Shown one piece after another: positions 55,147 through 63,644 of a stretch of 64,000 nucleotides of DNA. Numbering within the stretch: the stretch's first letter is position 1; each line of letters opens with the position of its first letter. Under the pieces are notes generated by a model. The model saw only the letters and a list, made by a program, of their open reading frames with translations. It was not told where the DNA came from and did no database searches. The position numbers and the translations under genes are program-made. This DNA is from Agrococcus carbonis (lineage in GTDB: Bacteria; Actinomycetota; Actinomycetes; Actinomycetales; Microbacteriaceae), in the NCBI RefSeq assembly GCF_900104705.1, contig NZ_LT629734.1, positions 310,001 through 374,000 on the forward strand, given 5' to 3'.

Positions 55147-55968
55147 ATGCACGCGGCACCGACGCTCGGCCTCATCCTCCCGCCCGACCAGGCGCCCGAG
55201 CGGTTCCTCGAGGTGGCGCGCGCCGCCGACGCCGCCGACGTGCCGGAGCTGTGGCTGTGGGAGGACTGCTTCGGCCAGTCGGGCACCTCGACGGCGGCCG
55301 CGGTGCTCGCCGCGACCCCGCGCATCCGCGTCGGCCTCGGGCTCATGCCCGTGCCGCTGCGCAACGTCGCGCTCACCGCGATGGAGATCGCGACCATCGC
55401 GCGGATGTTCCCCGACCGCTTCCTGCCGGGGATCGGGCACGGCGTGCTCGAGTGGATGACCCAGGCCGGCGTGCGCGCGGCGTCGCCGCTCACGCTGCTG
55501 GACGAGCAGGCGAGGGCGCTGCGCGCCCTGCTCTCGGGCGACGAGGTGAGCGCCGACGGGCGCTACGTGCGGCTCGATCGCGTGCAGCTGCGCTGGCCGG
55601 CCCCCGCGGTGCCGCCGCTGCTCATCGGCGGCGGCCGGCCCAAGACGCTCGCGCTCGCGGGCGAGCTCGGCGACGGCATCATCCTCGCCGGCGACATGAC
55701 GCCGGGCGAGGGAGCCGAAGAGACGCGCGCGGCCGTGGCGATCGTGCGCGCCGCCCGCGAGGCCGCCGGGCTCCCGCCCGAGAGCGCGGTCGTGCAGTTC
55801 GCGGGCGTGCGGGCGGATGCGTCGGCCGACGAGGTGCGGCGCCTGCGGTCGGTCTACGGTGCGGCGGGCGCGACGAGCGTGCCGCTGCTGCCGCTCGACG
55901 GCGAGGGGCGGCCCGAGTCGGGCGACGGCATCCTGCGGCTCGCCGAGACGATCGGCGCGGCGACCTAG
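55147..55968 (+). CDS. LLM-class flavin-dependent oxidoreductase
   Basis: A 273-residue luciferase-like TIM-barrel protein: ADVPELWLWEDCFG, RIRVGLGLMPVPLRNVALTAME, RFLPGIGHGVLEWM and LLIGGGRPKTLALAGELGDG are typical of F420- or FMN-dependent oxidoreductases of this class. Cofactor and substrate are not predictable. The ATG at 55147 follows TACCGT (55134-55139) at 7 nt, a leaderless arrangement. Its stop codon shares CTAG (55965-55968) with the stop of the convergent gene. Confidence 0.85.
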   Translation: MHAAPTLGLILPPDQAPERFLEVARAADAADVPELWLWEDCFGQSGTSTAAAVLAATPRIRVGLGLMPVPLRNVALTAMEIATIARMFPDRFLPGIGHGVLEWMTQAGVRAASPLTLLDEQARALRALLSGDEVSADGRYVRLDRVQLRWPAPAVPPLLIGGGRPKTLALAGELGDGIILAGDMTPGEGAEETRAAVAIVRAAREAAGLPPESAVVQFAGVRADASADEVRRLRSVYGAAGATSVPLLPLDGEGRPESGDGILRLAETIGAAT

Positions 55969-57041
55969 CTGTTGCGCCCGCGCGCGGCGACGCGCCAGCG
56001 GGTGGCGGGCATCGTGTCGTCGCCGCGGTCGTAGACCTCGAGGTCGTCGACCATGTTCACCGCGATGCAGACGTGGTTCGGCACGACGCGCACGACGCTG
56101 CCGAGCGCGGGCAGATCCCCCGGGAGCTCGACCACCGCGTGATGCTCGCTGAGCTGCACGATGCGCGCGTCCGGGTGGTCGAGGAGGCGGCCGTGCCCGG
56201 TCGCCCACGGCGCGCGGTCGGGGCCGAGCACCTTCGAGCCGGCGTCGAGCACGAGACGACCGCCGGCGTGCGAGACGACCGTCGCGTGGCAGGTGAGCGC
56301 GATGTGCGCGGGATCCGCGGAGCCCAGCTCCCACTGCTGCGCGTCGCCGAAGACCGAGACGCCGGGGCGCAGCTCCGTGACGGGCGAGTCGAGGGCGAGC
56401 GAGGCCGCGAGGCTCGGCGTCGAGCCGCCGGAGATCACGGTCGGAGGCACGCCCGCGGCGCGCATCGCGGCGGCAGCGGCGGTGAGTGCGTCCGCCTCCT
56501 CCCGCGCGGCGCGCTCGCGCGCATCCGGCGCGTACGCGTGCCCCGGGAAGGCGAAGACGCCCTCCACCTCGACGCCCGCGCGCACCGCGGCGGCCGCGAC
56601 CTCCCCCGCGTCGTGCGGCGCGCATCCGGAGCGGTGGTGGCCGGCGTCGACCTCGACGCGCACGGCGATGCGGCCCGCGAGCCCGGCGTGCACGAGCCGC
56701 TCGACGCCGGCGATCGAGTCGATGCCGATCGAGATGGCGGCGCCGCGGGCGGCGAGCGTGCTCAGCCTCGCCGCCTTGTCGGCGTCCACCCAGATCGGGT
56801 AGGCCACGAACAGGTCGTCGAGGCCGCCGGCGACGAATGCCTCGGCCTCCCCCACGGTCGCGACCGTGAGTCCGTGCGCGCCGGCCGCGACCTGCATCCG
56901 GCCGATCTCGATCGTCTTGTGGGTCTTGGCGTGCGGGCGCAGCGCGACGCCGCGGGCGGTCGCGGCCTCGGCGACGCGCGCGATGTTCGCCTGCATGCGC
57001 TCGAGGTCGATCGCGAGGTGCGGGGTGGCGGGAGCGGGCAT
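55965..57041 (-). CDS. D-threonine aldolase-like PLP enzyme (alanine racemase N-terminal fold)
   Basis: A 358-residue fold-type III PLP enzyme. The cofactor Lys is in LRPHAKTHKTIEIG, and the C-terminal metal site His-x-Cys is in PNHVCIAVN, the arrangement of D-threonine aldolase, D-serine dehydratase (DSD1) and related enzymes. Substrate motifs VEVDAGHHRSG and VISGGSTPS are also present. It probably acts on a D-beta-hydroxy amino acid. The ATG at 57041 follows TAGCAT at 6 nt with no ribosome binding site. It ends on a 4-bp overlap with the convergent oxidoreductase gene. Confidence 0.85.
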   Translation of the reverse strand: MPAPATPHLAIDLERMQANIARVAEAATARGVALRPHAKTHKTIEIGRMQVAAGAHGLTVATVGEAEAFVAGGLDDLFVAYPIWVDADKAARLSTLAARGAAISIGIDSIAGVERLVHAGLAGRIAVRVEVDAGHHRSGCAPHDAGEVAAAAVRAGVEVEGVFAFPGHAYAPDARERAAREEADALTAAAAAMRAAGVPPTVISGGSTPSLAASLALDSPVTELRPGVSVFGDAQQWELGSADPAHIALTCHATVVSHAGGRLVLDAGSKVLGPDRAPWATGHGRLLDHPDARIVQLSEHHAVVELPGDLPALGSVVRVVPNHVCIAVNMVDDLEVYDRGDDTMPATRWRVAARGRNS

Positions 57042-57047
57042 GGCTCG

Positions 57048-57096
57048 ATGCTACGTCGGGGCCAGGGCGTGCGTCGCTGGAGCGCGGGCGTAGCAT
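57048..57096. promoter_or_regulatory. Divergent leaderless promoters of aldolase-like gene and ltrA-like gene
   Basis: TAGCAT occurs on both strands: minus at 57048-57053, ending 6 nt before the ATG at 57041, and plus at 57091-57096, ending 6 nt before the ATG at 57103. The two promoters mirror each other. Confidence 0.65.
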
Positions 57097-57102
57097 CCGC
57101 CT

Positions 57103-58287
57103 ATGACCGCCGAGGCTCGCGAGCCCCTCCTCCGCCCCTCGGATGCGTCGCGCTCCGATCGCGTCACCTACGTCGAGCTGTTCTTCGACCTGGTGTTCGT
57201 GCTCGCGCTCACCCAGCTCTCGGCCTACCTGGTCGAGCACGAGACGCCGCTCGGCGCGCTCGAGGGCGCGATCATGGTCACCGCGCTGTGGTGGACGTGG
57301 GTCGCGACGACATGGGTGACCAACTGGCTCGATCCCGTGCGCCTGCCGGTGCGCATCGCCGTGGTCGCGCTCGCGTTCGTCGGGCTCGTGATGAGCGTGT
57401 CGATCGCCGATTCCTTCGGCGAGCGCGCCTGGATCTTCGCGATCGCGTACGTCGTCATGCAGGTGGGCCGCACGGCGTTCATCGTGCTCGCGGCGCGGCG
57501 GGAGGATCGCGAGGTGGCGCGCGACTTCACGCTCGTGCTCATCTGGACGGCCGCGGGCGGCGTGCTCTGGATCGTCGGCGCGCTGCTGCCGTTGCCGGCG
57601 CAGCTGCCGCTGTGGGCGGCGGCGCTCGGCGTGGAGCTGCTCGGCTCACGGATCGGCTTCCCCGTGCCCGGGATGGGCCGGGTCGAGCTGAGCCGGTGGG
57701 ATCTCTCGGGAGCGCACATCGCCGAGCGCTCGGCGCTGTTCGTCCTGATCGCGATCGGCGAGGGCCTGCTCGTGACGGGCTTCGCATTCATCGAGCTCGA
57801 GATCACGGCGGACTCGGTGCTCGCGATGGCGTTCGCGTTCTGCACCGCGGCCGCGACCTGGTGGATCTACTTCGACCACGGCGAGCGCATCGGCGCCGAG
57901 GCCATGGAGGCGTCGGACGCGCCGGGCCGCCTCGCCCGCACGGCCTACACCTACGTGCACCTGCTCGTCATCGGCGGCATCGTGCTCGTGAGCGTCGGCG
58001 ACAAGCAGGTGCTCTCGCACCCGCACGAGCAGAGCGTGCCGGCGACGCTCGCCGTCATCGGCGGGCCGCTGCTCTTCCTCGCCGGCACGCTGTGCTTCCG
58101 GCGCCTCCTCGAGGGCCGCTGGATGGTCGCGCACGCGGCGGGCATCATCGCGCTCGTCACCGTCGGGCTCGCGGCCGCCGCGATGTCGCCGCTCGCGACG
58201 AGCGGCGCGACGACCGCCGTGCTCTTCGGGGTCGCCGCGCTCGAGACCGCGCAGCGGATGCGGCGGGGACGCCGACCGGGCGGGTGA
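57103..58287 (+). CDS. Low temperature requirement protein A family membrane protein
   Basis: A 394-residue protein with about ten or more membrane segments. VTYVELFFDLVFVLALTQLS near the N-terminus is the LtrA hallmark, and HIAERSALFVLIAIGEGLL in the middle is also conserved. The name comes from a Listeria mutant that failed to grow in the cold; the biochemical role is unknown. The ATG follows TAGCAT at 6 nt, so probably leaderless. It ends 3 bp before the opposite-strand tRNA gene. Confidence 0.9.
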   Translation: MTAEAREPLLRPSDASRSDRVTYVELFFDLVFVLALTQLSAYLVEHETPLGALEGAIMVTALWWTWVATTWVTNWLDPVRLPVRIAVVALAFVGLVMSVSIADSFGERAWIFAIAYVVMQVGRTAFIVLAARREDREVARDFTLVLIWTAAGGVLWIVGALLPLPAQLPLWAAALGVELLGSRIGFPVPGMGRVELSRWDLSGAHIAERSALFVLIAIGEGLLVTGFAFIELEITADSVLAMAFAFCTAAATWWIYFDHGERIGAEAMEASDAPGRLARTAYTYVHLLVIGGIVLVSVGDKQVLSHPHEQSVPATLAVIGGPLLFLAGTLCFRRLLEGRWMVAHAAGIIALVTVGLAAAAMSPLATSGATTAVLFGVAALETAQRMRRGRRPGG

Positions 58288-58290
58288 TCG

Positions 58291-58364
58291 TAGGGCGGAC
58301 GGGACTTGAACCCGTGACCGACGGATTATGAGTCCGCTGCTCTGACCGGCTGAGCTACCGCCCC
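58291..58364 (-). tRNA. tRNA with anticodon CAT (elongator Met or Ile2)
   Basis: A 74-nt cloverleaf on the minus strand: acceptor GGGGCGG/CCGCCCT with a G1-U72 pair, anticodon loop CTCATAA (CAT at 58328-58330), T-arm ACGGG-TTCAAGT-CCCGT, discriminator A, and no encoded CCA. It is not the initiator: the three G-C pairs in the anticodon stem and the C1-A72 mismatch are missing. The AGCAG...GTCGGTC body and TTCAAGT loop resemble the Escherichia coli tRNA-Ile2 that reads AUA after lysidine modification, so Ile2 is a serious alternative to Met. Confidence 0.9.
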
Positions 58365-58391
58365 GCGGGCCGTTCGGCCCGGAATCCGAGC

Positions 58392-59591
58392 CTAGTCGTC
58401 GATCTCGACGTGCGTGTCGGGGTCGGCGATGTCCTCGCCGCGGTACAGCCGCTCGAAGGCGGTGATCGTGGCCTCGATGTCGTGGGGCGCCACCATCTGC
58501 AGGCTGTGCTGCTGCAGCTTGGCGTACTCCTCGTCGTCGAGGCGCAGCACGCGCTCGAGCTTCTCTGCGAGGTCCTCGGCGTCATCGGGGCGGAAGAGCC
58601 ACCCGTTGACGCCGTCGGTCACCAGGTGCGGCAGCGCCATCGCATCCGCAGCCACGACGGGCAGGCCGGTCGCCATCGCCTCCATCGTCGCGATCGACTG
58701 CAGCTCGGCCGTCGACGGCATCGCGAACACCTCGGCGCCGCGCAGCCGTTCGCGCAGCTCCTGGTCGGAGACGAAACCGGTGAGCGTCACGCGGTCGGCG
58801 ACGTGCAGCTCGCGGGCGAGGGCCGCGAGCTCGTCGATCTGGTCGCCCCCGCCGACGATGTCGAGGTGCCACTCGAGATCGGAGGGCAGCTGCGCGACGG
58901 CGCGCACGAGCGTGTCGAGCCGCTTCTCGCTCGTGACGCGGCCGACGAAGACGATGCGGCCGCGCTGGCGCTCGGGATTCGGGCTGTACTCGTCGCCCGG
59001 GAGGCCGCACGAGATGGCGTGCACGCCCTCGAGCCCGGTCTTGAGCTCGAGGTAGTCGGCGCTGCGCCGCGTCGGCGTCGTGACGACGTCGCAGCGGCCG
59101 AGCACCGTCGCGGCGTCCTGCCACGCCCACTCGACCGTCTTGCCCTGCAGGAACTGCGGGATGTTCGAGTGGTCCATGAGGTTCTCGAACATCAGGTGGT
59201 TGGTGCCGATCACGCGGATGCCGCGCTTCTTCGCCTCGAGCGAGAACGCGCGGCCGAGGATGATGTGCGACTGGAAGTGCACGACGTCGGGCTTGAGCGC
59301 GTCGAGCAACGAGGCCGCGTTCTGGAACATCCGCCACGGATGCGCGAAGCGCAGCCATTCGTGGCCCGGGTAGAGCATCGAGCGCAGGCGGTGCACGCTG
59401 AAGCGCTCGCCCTCGTGCTCCTCGATGCGGGTGCCGTGGCGGCCGCGGCCGAGCGCCGACGCCACGACGTGCACCTCATGCCCGCGCTGCGTGAGCCGGG
59501 CGGCCAGGCGGGTCGTGAACTTCGCGGCGCCGTTGACGTCGGGGGCGAAGGTGTCGGTGGCGATCAGGATGCGCAGGGGGCGGTCAGTCAT
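58392..59591 (-). CDS. Glycosyltransferase family 4
   Basis: A 399-residue GT-B glycosyltransferase. The N-terminal half has ILIATDTFAPDVNGAAKFTT and VVHFQSHIILGRAF. The C-terminal donor-binding half has RIVFVGRVTSEKRLDTLVRA and the E-x7-E motif in ELQSIATMEAMATGLPVVA. It resembles GDP-mannose- or UDP-glucose-dependent transferases acting on phosphatidylinositol or diacylglycerol in actinobacteria; the substrate is unproven. The ATG overlaps the end of the upstream transporter gene by 8 bp and follows GAGGAGG. Confidence 0.88.
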   Translation of the reverse strand: MTDRPLRILIATDTFAPDVNGAAKFTTRLAARLTQRGHEVHVVASALGRGRHGTRIEEHEGERFSVHRLRSMLYPGHEWLRFAHPWRMFQNAASLLDALKPDVVHFQSHIILGRAFSLEAKKRGIRVIGTNHLMFENLMDHSNIPQFLQGKTVEWAWQDAATVLGRCDVVTTPTRRSADYLELKTGLEGVHAISCGLPGDEYSPNPERQRGRIVFVGRVTSEKRLDTLVRAVAQLPSDLEWHLDIVGGGDQIDELAALARELHVADRVTLTGFVSDQELRERLRGAEVFAMPSTAELQSIATMEAMATGLPVVAADAMALPHLVTDGVNGWLFRPDDAEDLAEKLERVLRLDDEEYAKLQQHSLQMVAPHDIEATITAFERLYRGEDIADPDTHVEIDD

Positions 59592-60528
59592 GGTCCTCCT
59601 CGGGCGCCGTCTCGAGCGGCCGGATCTGTGGGTGGTGCCTCGCCAGCTGGAAGACGCCCCAGATGGCGATCGCGCCGGCGCCGGCGAAGACCATGATGGC
59701 CCACGGCGGCGTCTCGGCCGCCTCGCCGAGCACGGTCACGCCGATGAGCACGGCGACGAGCGGGTCGACGACGGTGAGGCCGGCGATCACGAGGTCGGGC
59801 GGGCCGGATGCGTGCGCGAGCTGCACCGCATAGCTGCCGACGAGCATCGCGATGAGCATCGCGACGCCGCAGATGATGGTGAGGCCCTCGAAGTTGCCGC
59901 TGATGATGCGGTTGATGACGATCTTGGAGAGCGTCACGACGAAACCGTAGAGCACGCCAGCCGCGACGATGTAGAAGATCGCGTTCGCGCGGTGCCGGAA
60001 CCACCACCACGCGGCGCCGAGCGCGACGAGCGCGACGACGAGCAGCGACAGCACCGTGAGCAGCTGGCGATCCTGGATCGGACGCTCGACGGCGAAGATC
60101 GCGGCGACGGTGACGAAGATGCCGATGCCGAACAGGCACGCGCCGATCGCGCGGATCGAGCGGTGGTCGAGGCGGATGTTGGCGAGTCGCGAGTTGAGGA
60201 TCGCGGTGACGACGAGCGCGACGGCGCCCAGCGGCTGCACCACGATGAGCGGCGCGAGCGCGAGCGCGCCCAGCTGCATGACGATCGCGAGGCCGAGCAG
60301 CAGCGTGCCGAGCACCCACGCGGGGCTGCGCAGCAGTCGCAGCAGCGCCGAGCCGCCGAGGTGCGCACCGCGCTGGTCGCCCCCCTCGAAGTGGCCGACA
60401 CCGCGGTGCTGGAACTGCGTGCCCACCGAGAGGAAGATGGCGCCCACGAGCGCGACCGGGATCCCGAGTGCCTGCAGCGGCGTGAGCGAGATCTCAGCCG
60501 CGAAGTCGTCGAGCGCGGTGAAGAGCAC
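59584..60528 (-). CDS. DMT superfamily (NIPA-like) transporter
   Basis: A 314-residue protein with about nine hydrophobic segments. PVALVGAIFLSVGTQFQHRG near the start, ALAPLIVVQPLGAVALVVTA and VDPLVAVLIGVTVLGE fit the EamA/NIPA-type drug/metabolite transporter group. The substrate is unknown. It starts with GTG at 60528, 6 nt after TAGGTT (minus strand, 60535-60540), a leaderless arrangement. The 8-bp overlap with the glycosyltransferase suggests that the two cooperate, for example in envelope glycolipid metabolism; that is inference. Confidence 0.82.
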   Translation of the reverse strand: MLFTALDDFAAEISLTPLQALGIPVALVGAIFLSVGTQFQHRGVGHFEGGDQRGAHLGGSALLRLLRSPAWVLGTLLLGLAIVMQLGALALAPLIVVQPLGAVALVVTAILNSRLANIRLDHRSIRAIGACLFGIGIFVTVAAIFAVERPIQDRQLLTVLSLLVVALVALGAAWWWFRHRANAIFYIVAAGVLYGFVVTLSKIVINRIISGNFEGLTIICGVAMLIAMLVGSYAVQLAHASGPPDLVIAGLTVVDPLVAVLIGVTVLGEAAETPPWAIMVFAGAGAIAIWGVFQLARHHPQIRPLETAPEEDHD

Positions 60529-60570
60529 CTGTAGAACCTACTCCGCACGCGCGTCGATACCCTGGAGGAC

Positions 60571-61134
60571 ATGACTGTTCTGCCCATCTGCATCACGGGC
60601 GAGCCCGTGCTGCACCAGGTCGCCGAGCCCGTCGTCGCCTTCGACGACGCCCTCGCGACGCTCGTCGACGACATGTTCGCCACCATGGAGGCCGCGCCCG
60701 GCGTCGGCCTCGCCGCCCCGCAGATCGGCAGGGGCGAGCGCGTGTTCGTCTACGACTGGACGGATGAGGAGGGCACGCGCACGCGCGGCGTGGCCGTCAA
60801 CCCCGAGCTGTGGATCTCGCCCGTGCCGGTCGGCGTCCCCGAGGACGACGAGGAGGAGGGCTGCCTGTCCATCCCCGGCGAGCGGTTCGCGCTCAAGCGC
60901 GCCGAGCGGGCGCTGCTGCGGGCGCAGGACGTGCACGGCGAGCACTACGAGCTCGAGGCCTCGGGATGGCTCGCGCGCATCCTGCAGCACGAGTACGACC
61001 ACCTGAACGGCATCCTCTACGCCGACCGGCTGGATGCGTTCGGTACGAAGGGCGTGCAGAAGGCGATCAAGCGCAACAAGTGGGGCGTGCCCGGCCTGAC
61101 GTGGATGCCGGGCGTCGACGACCTCGAGGACTGA
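60571..61134 (+). CDS. def: Peptide deformylase
   Basis: A 187-residue metalloenzyme with the three family motifs: GVGLAAPQIG, EEGCLSIPG (Cys ligand) and HEYDHLNG (two His ligands and catalytic Glu). It removes the formyl group from the N-terminal Met of new proteins ahead of Map. The ATG at 60571 has TACCCT (60558-60563) 7 nt upstream; a GGAGG is only 2 nt before the ATG, too close for normal use. It is divergent from the DMT transporter gene across 42 bp. Confidence 0.95.
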   Translation: MTVLPICITGEPVLHQVAEPVVAFDDALATLVDDMFATMEAAPGVGLAAPQIGRGERVFVYDWTDEEGTRTRGVAVNPELWISPVPVGVPEDDEEEGCLSIPGERFALKRAERALLRAQDVHGEHYELEASGWLARILQHEYDHLNGILYADRLDAFGTKGVQKAIKRNKWGVPGLTWMPGVDDLED

Positions 61135-61144
61135 GCGGGGTCGC

Positions 61145-61393
61145 TCAGCGGCCGAGGTCGCTCCGACGCTGCTCCTGCAGCGCAAGGCTCACGCGGTAGC
61201 GTTTTTCGGCCTTCGTCGGCATGCCGCGCGCTTGCCAGAGCATGGCGTCCTTCGTGCCGTGGCGCACCGCCAGGCGGATGAGCCAGTACGTGGCGAGGAT
61301 GCCGAGCACGCAGAGCCCGAGCCAGATGAGCAGCACGGCGAAGCCGAAGCCGGCGGGCCCGGCCAAGAGGTCGGTCGGGTCGAAGGGTGACAC
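61145..61393 (-). CDS. Small single-pass membrane protein
   Basis: An 82-residue protein of no family I recognise. It has a membrane helix at about residues 15-40 (FGFAVLLIWLGLCVLGILAT) and a basic cytoplasmic tail with RHGTKDAMLWQARGMPTKAEKR. The GTG at 61393 gives the start MSPFDPTDLLAG; a TACACG hexamer lies 7 nt upstream. An ATG at 61438 would add 15 residues of non-conserved look. It converges with def and ends 10 bp from it. Confidence 0.65.
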   Translation of the reverse strand: MSPFDPTDLLAGPAGFGFAVLLIWLGLCVLGILATYWLIRLAVRHGTKDAMLWQARGMPTKAEKRYRVSLALQEQRRSDLGR

Positions 61394-61453
61394 GGCGCCA
61401 CGTGTAACCGGCGCGGCGCATCCAGCCGGGACGAACACGCCGGAGCGGCGGCG

Positions 61454-61590
61454 GGTCTCGTGACGCGTGCGGCCTGCGGCCGCGCGCTCCTCGACCGACG
61501 AGGGGACGGTACGGCCCGTGGCGGCCTCCTCGACCGACGAGGGGACGGTGCGGCCGGCGGCCGCGCGCTCCTCGACCGACGAGGGGATGG
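61454..61590. repeat. Dispersed intergenic repeat, tandem array copy 4
   Basis: Reverse orientation relative to the array at 54143. Three units each carry CTCGACCGACGAGGGGA, ending near 61505, 61545 and 61588, spaced about 40 bp. The first unit begins with the complete terminus GGTCTCGTGACGCGT. It lies between the small membrane protein and tRNA-Asn and fills most of the 240-bp gap 61394-61634. Confidence 0.8.
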
Positions 61591-61603
61591 CGCGGGCACG
61601 CGA

Positions 61604-61629
61604 AAGGCCCCGCCGTTCGGCGGGGCCTT
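61604..61629 (-). terminator. Terminator of tRNA-Asn
   Basis: An 11-bp stem (61604-61614 with 61619-61629) with a GTTC loop, 5 nt beyond the tRNA 3' end. On the minus strand it finishes with a short TTT run. Confidence 0.85.
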
Positions 61630-61634
61630 GGTCG

Positions 61635-61707
61635 CTCCCCGAGATGGACTCGAACCATCAACCTGCCGGTTAACAGCCGGCTGCTCTGCCAATTGAGCTA
61701 TCGAGGA
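61635..61707 (-). tRNA. tRNA-Asn (anticodon GTT)
   Basis: A 73-nt cloverleaf on the minus strand: acceptor TCCTCGA/TCGGGGA, anticodon stem GCCGG/CCGGC with loop CTGTTAA (GTT at 61672-61674), T-loop TTCGAGT, discriminator G, CCA not encoded. Confidence 0.95.
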
Positions 61708-61785
61708 TCGCTGCGGGAGCGACGACCAGCGTACCATCTCCGCCACCCCCGGGTCACATCGAGGGGCGGCCGGCCGCCGCATCCG

Positions 61786-63636
61786 TCACTCCTCGCGGAG
61801 GGACCGCCGCTCGCGCTCAAGGTCGAGCAGCTGCTGGTTGAGCGCCTTCGACGCATCGGGATCGGAGGTGCCGAGGCGCTGCAGGCTGCCGAGCAGCGCC
61901 GCCTTCCGGCGCAGGATGTCGCGGTCGACGAGCGACGAGACGATGCCGCGCACGTAGTCGGTCACGCCCTCCGGCGTCGACTGCGGGATGGGCGCCATCG
62001 CGAGCGTGCGCACGAGCGGCACGATCTCGGCCGGCACGGTCTCGGCGACCCGCTCCGAGAAGTCGGGCGCCTCGATCGCGTCGAGCGAGGCGAGCACGCC
62101 GTCGCGCACGACCGCGAGCGACGGGTTCGCGACGTACGCCGAGGCGCCGCGGGCGGCGAGATCCTTGCCGAGCACGGCGGGCTGCTGCAGGAGCGCCGCG
62201 AGGGCGTCGCGCTCGAGCCGCGACGCGGGATCGCGCTCGAGCTGCTTGAGCGCGACATCGGCGGGCGGATGCTGCGGTGCGGCGCCCTCGGCGGTGGGCG
62301 TCGGGCGGGGCCCGGCCTGCCGCACGGCGCGGCGCACCTCGTCGGGGCCGACGCCGAGCCAGCCGGCGACGGTGCGGGCGTAGCCGTCGGCGAGCGCGCG
62401 GTCGCGGATCGACTGCAGCACGGGCGCTGCGCGGCGCATCGCCGCGACGCGGCCCTCGACGGTCTCGAGGTCGTGCTCGGCGACGATGCGCCGCAGCATG
62501 AACTCGAACAGCGGGCGGCGCTGCTGCACGAGCTTGCGCACGGCGTCGTCGCCGCGCTCGAGCCGCAGGTCGCACGGGTCAAGCCCCTCCGGCGGCACGG
62601 CGACGAACGTCTGGGCGGCGAAGCGCTGCTCCTCGGCGAACGTGCGAGCGGCGGCCTGCTGCCCCGCCTCGTCGGGGTCGAAGGTGAAGATCACGCGACC
62701 GAGCGAGCGGGTGTCGGTCGTCGAGACGTCGCCGAGCACGCGCCGCAGCACCTTGATGTGGTCGACGCCGAACGCGGTGCCGCACGTGGCGACGGCGGTC
62801 GTGACGCCCGCGAGGTGGCAGGCCATCACATCCGTGTAGCCCTCGACGACGACCGCCTCGTGCCCCTTGGCGATGTCGCGCTTGGCGAGGTCGAGGCCGT
62901 AGAGCACCTGGCTCTTGCGGAAGATCGGCGTCTCGGGCGAGTTGAGGTACTTCGGGCCCTTGTCGTCATCCGAGAGCCGGCGCGCGCCGAAGCCGACCGT
63001 CGCACCCGCGACGTCTCTGATGGGCCACACGAGCCGGCCGCGGAAGCGGTCGTAGCTGCCGCGCTGGCCCTCGCTCAGCAGGCCCGCGCCGAGCAGCTCG
63101 GCCTCGCTGAAGCCCTTGCCGCGCAGATGCGACTTCAGCGCGTCGAACGACGCGGGCGCGTAGCCGACCCCGAAGCGCTGCGCGGCCGCGAGGTCGAAGC
63201 CGCGCTCCCCCAGGAAGCGCTGCCCGAGCGCGGCGGCGGGCGTGAGGAGCTGCTGCTGGAAGAACGCCTCCGCCTCGCGGCTCGCCGCGAGCAGGCGCAG
63301 CCGGCCGCTCGTCTCCTCCTGCGGCTTCCCGTCCTCGTAGTGCAGCGTGTAGCCGAGCTGCGCCGCGAAGCGCTCGACCGTCTCGGCGAACGACGTGTGG
63401 TCCATCGCCATGACGAACTGGAAGACGTCGCCGTCCTCCCCGCATCCGAAGCAGTGGTAGCGGCCCACCGCGGGCCGCACGTGGAACGACGGGGTGCGCT
63501 CGTCGTGGAAGGGGCACAGGCCCTTCATGCTGCCGACGCCGGCCGTCTTCAGCGTGACGTGCTCGCCGACGACGTCGACGATCGAGATGCGCGAGCGCAG
63601 CTCGTCGATGTCGCTGCGCCGGATCCGCCCCGCCAT
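61786..63636 (-). CDS. dnaG: DNA primase
   Basis: A 616-residue bacterial primase. The N-terminal CHC2 zinc finger is GLCPFHDERTPSF ... YHCFGCGEDGD. The TOPRIM core shows AVVVEGYTDVMACHLAGV with the catalytic Glu and IFTFDPDEAGQQAA with the Asp-x-Asp. A C-terminal helicase-interaction region completes it. It makes RNA primers for replication. The ATG at 63636 (MAGRIRRSDIDELRSRISIV) follows GGGGGAG by 3 nt. It is 8 bp downstream of dgt, a common actinobacterial pair. Confidence 0.95.
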   Translation of the reverse strand: MAGRIRRSDIDELRSRISIVDVVGEHVTLKTAGVGSMKGLCPFHDERTPSFHVRPAVGRYHCFGCGEDGDVFQFVMAMDHTSFAETVERFAAQLGYTLHYEDGKPQEETSGRLRLLAASREAEAFFQQQLLTPAAALGQRFLGERGFDLAAAQRFGVGYAPASFDALKSHLRGKGFSEAELLGAGLLSEGQRGSYDRFRGRLVWPIRDVAGATVGFGARRLSDDDKGPKYLNSPETPIFRKSQVLYGLDLAKRDIAKGHEAVVVEGYTDVMACHLAGVTTAVATCGTAFGVDHIKVLRRVLGDVSTTDTRSLGRVIFTFDPDEAGQQAAARTFAEEQRFAAQTFVAVPPEGLDPCDLRLERGDDAVRKLVQQRRPLFEFMLRRIVAEHDLETVEGRVAAMRRAAPVLQSIRDRALADGYARTVAGWLGVGPDEVRRAVRQAGPRPTPTAEGAAPQHPPADVALKQLERDPASRLERDALAALLQQPAVLGKDLAARGASAYVANPSLAVVRDGVLASLDAIEAPDFSERVAETVPAEIVPLVRTLAMAPIPQSTPEGVTDYVRGIVSSLVDRDILRRKAALLGSLQRLGTSDPDASKALNQQLLDLERERRSLREE

Positions 63637-63644
63637 CGCTCCCC

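Noticed and set aside
61454..61590. The tandem array as a CRISPR
   Set aside because: Units are about 40 bp with no variable spacers of constant length, no leader and no cas genes; it belongs to the dispersed repeat family.
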